From positions 1 through 11,612 of the forward strand of contig JAGRNC010000042.1 of NCBI GenBank assembly GCA_020440935.1: DNA of 11,612 nt, given 5' to 3'. This stretch comes from Leptospiraceae bacterium. GTDB lineage: Bacteria; Spirochaetota; Leptospiria; Leptospirales; Leptonemataceae. A program made the translations under genes and the position numbers. Below the pieces are notes generated by a model that saw only the letters and a list, made by a program, of their open reading frames with translations, did not search any database and was not told the DNA's origin. Shown here piece by piece: positions 6,834 through 11,612 of this stretch (within the stretch, counting starts at the first letter, position 1; the number at the start of each line of letters is the position of its first letter).

Positions 6834-8823
6834 AGCCTTTTCGCTGTAGTCGCATCACTCCTTCCCAATCTCCAGCAGGCGGGCTTTCTAATAATCGTTT
6901 GCAACGCTTTAGATAAATGCGAGCCACTCGATCTTCGGGATAGAGGTCGTACATGGCCTTAAATTCCGCATAGGCTTCTGCAAATTGTCCCACTTTGTAC
7001 AGTAGAATACCACGATGCAGATGGGGTCTTGTTCGCAGCTTTATCTCTTTCAGCGCTTCTGGATCCGAATCAAATATTTCATAAAGCAGATTGGGACGTT
7101 TCATTCCTTTGGCAATGACCGTGTCAATCTCGCGATAGCAGTATTTTTCCGGATTATCGAGCGCTGTAAACGTCTCTTCCGTGATTAGTATGGATACTCC
7201 ATAGGATGGAGTGAGACTTTCCATCCGGCTGGCCAGGTTCACCGAATGCCCCAGAACAGTTGTATCCAGGCGAGATTGCGTGCCCACCGTTCCAATGATT
7301 ACATCGCCGGTGGCAATACCCATTCCTGTACGAATGGGTATTGCCCCATTTTCGATGCGAAAATGATTGAATCCTGCCAGTTCGCGTTGCATCGCGATCG
7401 CCGCATCTACGCTCCGATTCGAAGATGTGGGCTCATTGTCCGCGTTAATGAATAGCGCCATGATACCGTCGCCCAGGTATTTGTCTACAAAGCCGCCCTG
7501 ATCGTGGATCACCGGTTCCATTACCTCCAGGTAACTGTTCACAAAATCCAGCACCTCCGAAGGAGTCATTTCTTCGCTGATGCTGGTAAAGGAGCGAATG
7601 TCGGCAAATAGTACAGACATTCGTACGTTGTTGGATTCGCCAGCGTTGATTTCTACCGCATTGTCCTTCCCCAGAATTTCTACGAATTCGGTGGGAACAA
7701 ATCGAAAGAATGCCTGGTTCTGTTTTTGGAGGTTGCTGGAGAATTCGCGAATTTCACGCGTCATGGCATTGAAGGTGTCGCCCAGCACTTCCAGTTCATC
7801 GTTTGTCTTAATCTGGATTTCTGTATCGAATTGCCGGTTTCGCACGCGTTCGGCCCCGCTTCGCAAAAGATTGACCGGCCGCGTTAACAGTCCTCCCAGC
7901 AGGTAGGCGGCCGAAACTGTGAGAAGGACGCTAATGAATACAATGCCAATGTACAGCCAGAATAGCTGATTTACCAGGTTGTATTCGCTATCGGCCAGCA
8001 TATCCAGGCCAAGAATGGCTATGACATTGCCGTCCTTGTCCAGAATGGGCGCATAGGCAGATATAATTATCCCCCAGGTATCTTCTGTATACACCGGGTC
8101 GGCCGTTATGGACTTACTTTCGAAAGCGCGATGCAGTGCTGCATAGTCCGATGCATTGTAAATGGTGCCAGGATCCGCTGCCGTTTCGTCTTCATCGATC
8201 TGGCCGTTTTCATTGTAATCGAATGCAAAATAATCGGCATCGGCTACAAATTGCAGGTAATGATAGTCGGTGCGGCCCGGTAGCGCAGTCAAAAAGTAAG
8301 CGTACCGAATCAGTCGTTTGCCGTCGCGCTTGGTTCCATCTTTTATTTGATTTAGAAGCCGTACAAGATCCAGAAATTCGGGTCTCTTTTCGATGGCTTC
8401 TACATCGGTATCGCTCAAGCCTTCGGCCACATCCCCGGCATCAATGGATTCCAGCGAGCTCGGTTGCAAGGCATCGGAATTGCTCTTTTCGCGAATGGCA
8501 AGTACCAGAGTAGCGAGTTCCGATTTCTGTTGATCCGTCATCAAACTGCGGCCGGTGCCGGCCACATCCATTAGTCGACGAGTCATCTGCGTCCAAACAG
8601 TGTCGTAGATTGTATTATAAAAGAAGAACAGAGCGCCACCGGTAACCAGAACAGAGAGAAGCCCGATGGAAATACTCAGTTTATAACGATAGGGAATGCG
8701 CACACGGTCAAAACCGAGCAATGCGTTTCCGATGCTACTCAGAACGGAAAAAAAATCATTTTTCGCGACTGGAAGGCCCGGCCAACGCTGAATTTGCGAT
8801 TCCCGGCTTGACTCCGGAAGCAT
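6832..8823 (-). CDS. Membrane class III adenylyl cyclase with extracytoplasmic sensor, HAMP and helical tail
   Basis: A receptor-type cyclase predicted to make cAMP. Numbering from the upstream TTG (8862; 676 residues): transmembrane helix about 61-83, extracytoplasmic Cache-like sensor 84-298, second helix about 300-324, HAMP about 325-378, cyclase domain about 412-598, and a TPR-like C-terminal pair of helices 612-660. Catalytic residues are complete: metal ligands Asp421 (FADIRSFTSI) and Asp465 (KYLGDGIMALF), adenine-specifying Lys461 and Thr535, and transition-state Asn542 and Arg546 (VNLASRM). Asn542 and Arg546 with Lys/Thr favour ATP over GTP. The sensor carries the EF-hand-like loop DYNENGQIDEDE at 215-226. 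The annotated start is ATG 8823 (663 residues); TTG 8862 is in frame but rarer, and neither has a strong ribosome site. It is divergent from the ilvB leader and convergent with the methyltransferase. Confidence 0.93.
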   Translation of the reverse strand: MLPESSRESQIQRWPGLPVAKNDFFSVLSSIGNALLGFDRVRIPYRYKLSISIGLLSVLVTGGALFFFYNTIYDTVWTQMTRRLMDVAGTGRSLMTDQQKSELATLVLAIREKSNSDALQPSSLESIDAGDVAEGLSDTDVEAIEKRPEFLDLVRLLNQIKDGTKRDGKRLIRYAYFLTALPGRTDYHYLQFVADADYFAFDYNENGQIDEDETAADPGTIYNASDYAALHRAFESKSITADPVYTEDTWGIIISAYAPILDKDGNVIAILGLDMLADSEYNLVNQLFWLYIGIVFISVLLTVSAAYLLGGLLTRPVNLLRSGAERVRNRQFDTEIQIKTNDELEVLGDTFNAMTREIREFSSNLQKQNQAFFRFVPTEFVEILGKDNAVEINAGESNNVRMSVLFADIRSFTSISEEMTPSEVLDFVNSYLEVMEPVIHDQGGFVDKYLGDGIMALFINADNEPTSSNRSVDAAIAMQRELAGFNHFRIENGAIPIRTGMGIATGDVIIGTVGTQSRLDTTVLGHSVNLASRMESLTPSYGVSILITEETFTALDNPEKYCYREIDTVIAKGMKRPNLLYEIFDSDPEALKEIKLRTRPHLHRGILLYKVGQFAEAYAEFKAMYDLYPEDRVARIYLKRCKRLLESPPAGDWEGVMRLQRKG

Positions 8824-8865
8824 ATTTTCCGACTTTGACCCCAAGTGATTCGCTCTCGTCAAAAC

Positions 8866-8928
8866 ATGCTACAGCTAGTCAACGTCACAGTTGTGATGGT
8901 GGTCGTGGTATGCACATTGGCAGGGTGA
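8866..8928 (+). CDS. Valine-rich leader peptide upstream of ilvB
   Basis: A 20-codon ORF reading MLQLVNVTVVMVVVVCTLAG and ending in TGA at 8926-8928. Eight residues are Val, with four in a row encoded at 8899-8910 by GTG, GTC, GTG and GTA, three are Leu and none is Ile. This composition, directly ahead of an acetolactate synthase gene, is that of ribosome-mediated attenuation leaders such as E. coli ilvB (known to be Val/Leu-rich). No Shine-Dalgarno is seen before ATG 8866; ATG 8896 is an in-frame internal alternative that keeps the four-valine run. The 3' end of the ORF contains the first arm of the hairpin ladder described next. The function is inferred from composition and position. Confidence 0.75.
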   Translation: MLQLVNVTVVMVVVVCTLAG

Positions 8929-8987
8929 GCTAGCTTAATTTTCCCTGCCAGACCGGCGGGGAACAAGTCCGATCTCCGTCGGACCTG
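8917..8987 (+). promoter_or_regulatory. Candidate ilvB attenuator: mutually exclusive hairpins
   Basis: Four segments can pair in competing ways. Segment 1 GGCAGGG (8919-8925, last leader codons) pairs perfectly with segment 2 CCCTGCC (8943-8949). Segment 2 can instead pair with segment 3 GGCGGGG (8955-8961), 7 pairs with one G-U. Segment 3 extended (8953-8962) can instead pair with 8973-8982, 10 pairs with two G-U. A separate perfect 6-bp hairpin, GTCCGA (8967-8972) with TCGGAC (8979-8984), competes with the last. A ribosome stalled on the valine run would cover segment 1 and leave 2:3 free to form; one reaching the stop would hinder segment 2 and favour 3:4. No U-tract follows, so control of translation or Rho-dependent termination is likelier than a classic intrinsic attenuator. 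Pairings are seen in sequence; the mechanism is inferred. Confidence 0.55.
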
Positions 8988-8995
8988 TCAGGGTC

Positions 8996-9000
8996 AGGAA
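8996..9000 (+). promoter_or_regulatory. Ribosome binding site of ilvB
   Basis: AGGAA ends 7 bases before ATG 9008, one of the clearer Shine-Dalgarno matches in the window. It fixes the start and so confirms the long N-terminal extension. CAGG (8995-8998) can pair with CCTG (8984-8987), so the site could be masked when the upstream attenuator folds one way. Confidence 0.6.
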
Positions 9001-9007
9001 ACGACCC

Positions 9008-10903
9008 ATGACTAAAATCGCACAAAAAGAAAAGTCCAGGCCGGACATTTCATCGTCTGACTCGGCGCCTGCCATTGAAGCGGCCAGCGCTAACGCTCGC
9101 GCGCCTTCAGGCCCTGACAGCCCGGAAAACGATCATAACCCCCAGGCGCTGGACTCCGGTATAATACCGTACCACAGTACGGCTTCTACCCGAAGCGGAG
9201 CCGAGACGGTCATTCAATTCTTACAGAGTAAAGGGGTTCCCTGGGTGGCAGGCATGCCCGGAGGGGCGATCCTTCCCATTTACGATGCACTCCATCGCTC
9301 CTCGCTCAAACACATTCTAATCAGGCACGAACAAAGCGCCGCATTTATGGCGCAGGGGCTTTATCGATCCACAGGTAAGGTGGCAGCCTGCTTCGTTACC
9401 TCCGGTCCAGGGGCAACCAACATCATAACGTCGGTCGCCGACGCCATGCGCGATTCCATCCCGCTCATCGTTATCGCCGGTCAGGTGGCGCGAGAGTTGA
9501 AAGGGACCGATGCCTTTCAGGAGGTGCCGATTGTTGAGATGCTTGCTCCTATGGTAAAAGAGGCCTATTACGTTGATCGCCCATCGCGATTAACGCATAT
9601 CCTGGAAGAGGCCTGGGAGCGGATGCTAAAAGGACGTCCAGGCCCTGTCCTCATTGATATTCCTAAAGACATTCAAACGGCGCCCATGGAATCGCTCCCT
9701 TCTCAAAAAGAAGCGATGGAGCAGGCCGCGCAATGGATTCTGCAAAGCGAAAGACCGGTGCTTTATGTGGGCGGCGGCGCGCGAAAAGCGCAGGAGCAAA
9801 TTCGCGCATTCGCACAGGAATGGCAAATTCCGGTGGCGCAATCTTTGATGGGTCTGGGGGCGCTTGAGCCCGATGATCCACTTAACCTGGGTATGATTGG
9901 AATGCATGGCTCCGCGGCCACCAATGCCATCATGGATCGCAGCGATTTGCTCATCGCTGTTGGCGTTCGATTCGACGACCGGGCCACCGGCAAAACCGAT
10001 GCATTTTGTCCTGCCGCTCGCATAATTCATGCAGACATCGATTGGCCGGAGTTTGGCAAGAATGTGCGCGTAAATCTGCCCATCGCCATGGATTCTACTG
10101 AGTTTCTGCTTAAGCTTGGAGCGGCAATGAAGCGATGGGCAGCGGATGCCTCTGCGGGTAGCGCCCTGGAAAGTCGATCCGCCTGGGCTGAGGAGCGAAG
10201 GCAGCTAGGTTGCGCGTCCAGATCGCACAACGATGAGCCGGCTCTGTTCGGTAAGCAAGGCGATGTTCGCGACTTTTTCAGGCGAATTTCCATTCTTTCG
10301 AAACAAGGTCCGGTGAGCACCGATGTTGGACAGCATCAGATGTGGGCGGCGCAGTACTATCCATTTGATCGAATGGGACAATTAATGACCAGCGGTGGCC
10401 TGGGTACTATGGGATTTGGCCTGCCAGCAGCGCTGGGGGCGGCCATGGGATTGCCGCACGAATTCGTTACGTGCATTTCCGGTGACGGATCGATCCTTCT
10501 AAATATTCAGGAATTGGCCACTCTGAAGGATCTGGAACTGAATGTTAAGATCATCGTTCTGGACAATGGGCACCTGGGACTTGTGCGTCAACAGCAGCAT
10601 TTGTTCTTCGAGCGTCGCTACAGTCAGGCGAGGTTCGAAAACTCGCCGAATTTCGCTGCCGTGGCCGAATCATTTGGAGTGGCTGGCCATAGCGTGCTAC
10701 CGGAGCAAGATCCTGAATTCGAAAGCATCGAGAATGGGCATTCGGAAGCCACGGATTTTTTCGGCCGCGTGAAGGACGGTCTGGATTGGCTGTATAGTTT
10801 TCGCGGGCCGGGATTGTTACACCTGGGAATTGATAGTTCGCATCAGGTACTTCCCATGGTAGGCCCCGGCAAATCGAATACGCAAATGATCCGCTTTCTC
10901 TAA
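9008..10903 (+). CDS. ilvB: Acetolactate (acetohydroxyacid) synthase, catalytic large subunit
   Basis: Thiamine-diphosphate enzyme that joins two pyruvates to 2-acetolactate, the entry to valine and leucine synthesis, or pyruvate with 2-ketobutyrate for isoleucine. Its 631 residues exceed the usual 550-590. Seen: SGAETVIQFLQSKGV at 63-77 and GMPGGAILPIYDAL at 82-95 (N-terminal ThDP domain), catalytic Glu108 in RHEQSAAFMAQG, SGPGATN at 132-138, RFDDRATGK at 321-329 (FAD-type central domain), and the ThDP/metal motif GDGSILLNIQELATL at 492-506 with LDNGHLG at 518-524. The usual RQWQ is RQQQ (Gln529), as in E. coli AHAS I. Residues 1-58 are a Ser/Ala/Pro-rich extension with no alternative start. 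About 565-598 is longer than usual before the final PMVGPG. No ilvN follows. The Val-rich leader upstream suggests valine-sensitive expression. Confidence 0.96.
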   Translation: MTKIAQKEKSRPDISSSDSAPAIEAASANARAPSGPDSPENDHNPQALDSGIIPYHSTASTRSGAETVIQFLQSKGVPWVAGMPGGAILPIYDALHRSSLKHILIRHEQSAAFMAQGLYRSTGKVAACFVTSGPGATNIITSVADAMRDSIPLIVIAGQVARELKGTDAFQEVPIVEMLAPMVKEAYYVDRPSRLTHILEEAWERMLKGRPGPVLIDIPKDIQTAPMESLPSQKEAMEQAAQWILQSERPVLYVGGGARKAQEQIRAFAQEWQIPVAQSLMGLGALEPDDPLNLGMIGMHGSAATNAIMDRSDLLIAVGVRFDDRATGKTDAFCPAARIIHADIDWPEFGKNVRVNLPIAMDSTEFLLKLGAAMKRWAADASAGSALESRSAWAEERRQLGCASRSHNDEPALFGKQGDVRDFFRRISILSKQGPVSTDVGQHQMWAAQYYPFDRMGQLMTSGGLGTMGFGLPAALGAAMGLPHEFVTCISGDGSILLNIQELATLKDLELNVKIIVLDNGHLGLVRQQQHLFFERRYSQARFENSPNFAAVAESFGVAGHSVLPEQDPEFESIENGHSEATDFFGRVKDGLDWLYSFRGPGLLHLGIDSSHQVLPMVGPGKSNTQMIRFL

Positions 10904-10915
10904 AGTAGAAAGCGG
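10891..10915 (+). terminator. Hairpin at the end of ilvB
   Basis: CCGCTTTCT (10891-10899) and AGAAAGCGG (10907-10915) form a perfect 9-bp stem with a 7-base loop that contains the ilvB TAA. No run of T follows, so it is either a terminator of low strength or an mRNA 3'-end stabiliser. Confidence 0.45.
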
Positions 10916-10917
10916 TC

Positions 10918-10961
10918 GCCGTCCTATTTGCGTCTTCCAGGTAAGGTCGCGAATAGGCGGC
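10918..10961. terminator. Long imperfect inverted repeat between convergent genes, possible bidirectional terminator
   Basis: The arm at 10918-10932 (GCCGTCCTATTTGCG) pairs with 10948-10961 (CGCGAATAGGCGGC): 14 pairs with one bulged T (10922) and one G-T, around a 15-base loop. It sits between ilvB and the convergent lipoprotein gene and can fold in transcripts from either side. Neither side has a T-run, so termination is inferred from position and symmetry. Confidence 0.45.
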
Positions 10962-10984
10962 AACGTCTAATGGTGCGGCTTTGT

Positions 10985-11272
10985 CTAGGGGGATTTCGCG
11001 TCCGAATCGTCTTTGCCATCGATTCGCATGGGCTGAACGACGCAGTCACCGCGAATATAGGCTCCATCCGCTGTGCGTAGCCAGGAGCTATCGGGAAAAA
11101 CGTCCATTCCAAAAAGGGCCGGCAAAGTGGGCGGTTTATCTATATCCACATGCCCTTCGTAGATTTTTGTACCCGAGCTGTAGCAGATTGCTCGGTACAT
11201 GTAGGTTCTGCATGAGCCAATCGACATTCCGGCGACGGCCAGCAGGATCATTAGAAACCCGGTTTTTCGCAT
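10985..11272 (-). CDS. Small putative lipoprotein of unknown function
   Basis: A 95-residue protein that I do not recognise. It starts with a lipoprotein signal peptide: positive MRK, hydrophobic FLMILLAVAGM, and a lipobox-like SIGSC with the acceptor Cys21. The mature part is about 75 polar residues with two further cysteines (about 30 and 79) that could form a disulfide, and a charged end DGKDDSDAKSP. It is expected to be membrane-anchored on the periplasmic or outer face. ATG 11272 is chosen over the in-frame TTG at 11296 because it puts the signal peptide at the N-terminus and has AGGA at 11285-11288, at a slightly long 12-base spacing. A TATAAT box lies about 90 bases upstream. It is convergent with ilvB. 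The lipobox residue at -3 is Ile, which is acceptable in the looser spirochaetal lipobox. Confidence 0.7.
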   Translation of the reverse strand: MRKTGFLMILLAVAGMSIGSCRTYMYRAICYSSGTKIYEGHVDIDKPPTLPALFGMDVFPDSSWLRTADGAYIRGDCVVQPMRIDGKDDSDAKSP

Positions 11273-11361
11273 GGCAGAATCTTTTCCTGCATTCAAATTC
11301 TGGCAAGCGAAACCCCGGACCCACGCGCAGTTAAATGCTTTTGCAGTAGCTCTTTGCCTGG

Positions 11362-11388
11362 ATTATACGCTCCGGGAAAGTCAATCAA
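11362..11388 (-). promoter_or_regulatory. Candidate sigma-70-type promoter of the lipoprotein gene
   Basis: On the minus strand a perfect TATAAT (11367 to 11362) lies about 90 bases before the lipoprotein ATG. The best -35 at acceptable distance is TTGATT (11388 to 11383) with a short 15-base spacer. The better-looking TTGACT is only 11 bases away and cannot be the partner. The site overlaps the stop of the upstream gene, so the lipoprotein probably has its own transcript with a leader of about 80 bases. Confidence 0.4.
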
Positions 11389-11612
11389 CGCTTGTGGGCC
11401 GGAACCTCGGAAAAATCGGACTGTTGCATGGCCAGAAGGACTTTGCAGTAGTCGCGACCTGAATTCGATTGCGATTCCAGAACCATTAACTCGCCGCCTG
11501 CAGCGCGGGCCAGGGCTCGATCATACTCCATTAAATGATAGCAAGCCAGAGGATTGTCGGTACCCCGCAGGGGGCAATGCAAATGGATTTCTGCGGATGC
11601 CACAGATGGGTT
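11385..11612 (-). CDS. C-terminal part of an unrecognised protein, 5' end beyond the window
   Basis: A minus-strand frame open from the right edge to TGA at 11385-11387, giving 75 residues. I do not recognise a family. It has three cysteines (in HLHCPLRG, LACYHL and DYCKVL), a likely helix through CYHLMEYDRALARAAGGEL, and a charged end EVPAHKR. Cysteine content and the neighbouring lipoprotein gene would suit an exported protein, but no signal peptide can be seen because the start is missing. A GTG at 11601-11603 could in principle be a start, but the frame continues past it without a stop, so a partial gene is the safer call. It reads in the same direction as the lipoprotein, 112 bases upstream, with a promoter-like TATAAT between them. 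Confidence 0.55.
   Translation of the reverse strand, partial: NPSVASAEIHLHCPLRGTDNPLACYHLMEYDRALARAAGGELMVLESQSNSGRDYCKVLLAMQQSDFSEVPAHKR

Noticed and set aside
8808..8840. TTGACT (8808-8813) and TTGACC (8835-8840) as -35 boxes for ilvB
   Set aside because: No acceptable -10 hexamer 15-19 bases downstream of either; the ilvB promoter remains unidentified.
8866..9007. T-box riboswitch controlling ilvB
   Set aside because: The space is too short and I see no T-box consensus or specifier-loop layout; the valine-rich ORF explains the region better.
11362..11384. TTGACT to TATAAT as an ideal promoter on the minus strand
   Set aside because: Spacer is only 11 bases, too short for sigma-70; the weaker TTGATT with 15 bases was kept as the candidate -35.
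11271..11462. 63-codon plus-strand ORF near the right edge
   Set aside because: Antisense to the lipoprotein promoter region and the right-edge gene; no ribosome site and no recognisable features.

Overview
The window looks like a chromosomal stretch of a Gram-negative bacterium of middling GC content, packed with genes and without phage, IS, CRISPR, rRNA or tRNA signatures. A diderm is suggested by a lipoprotein signal and a membrane cyclase with an extracytoplasmic sensor. The gene types (HAMP-linked class III adenylyl cyclase with a helical C-terminal tail, STAS protein, CheW-like domain, spirochaete-style lipobox) would suit a relative of Leptospira, Leptonema or Turneriella. That placement is an inference from gene content only.

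Layout. (1) Positions 1-2995, minus strand: a tight operon read right to left. It holds an endonuclease III-like DNA glycosylase, a SAM methyltransferase with a histone-H1-like basic tail, a small ferredoxin-reductase-like flavoprotein (4-base overlap), and dihydroorotase pyrC, which runs off the left edge. (2) Positions 2997-6827, plus strand: a five-gene run that starts one base from the glycosylase start codon. It holds a small charged protein, a STAS anti-anti-sigma protein, a GT-C membrane glycosyltransferase, a protein joining an N-terminal J domain to a CheW-like domain, and a second SAM methyltransferase. (3) Positions 6832-8823 (or 8862), minus strand: a membrane adenylyl cyclase, convergent with region 2 across 4 bases. 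(4) Positions 8866-10903, plus strand: an acetolactate synthase large subunit gene preceded by a 20-codon valine-rich leader ORF and overlapping RNA hairpins that look like an attenuator. (5) Positions 10985-11612, minus strand: a small lipoprotein with its own promoter, and the end of an unrecognised gene that runs off the right edge.

How the genes fit together. PyrC belongs to pyrimidine synthesis and IlvB to valine/leucine synthesis. The IlvB has glutamine at the position where most such enzymes have the tryptophan that favours 2-ketobutyrate, and the leader has 8 valine codons and no isoleucine codon. Enzyme and leader therefore both point to the valine/leucine branch. The plus-strand cluster mixes signalling modules (STAS, CheW-like, J domain) with glycan-type enzymes (GT-C transferase, methyltransferase) and has no assigned pathway. 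The most novel items are the J-CheW fusion and the ilvB leader/attenuator. No stretch over 300 bases lacks a gene.
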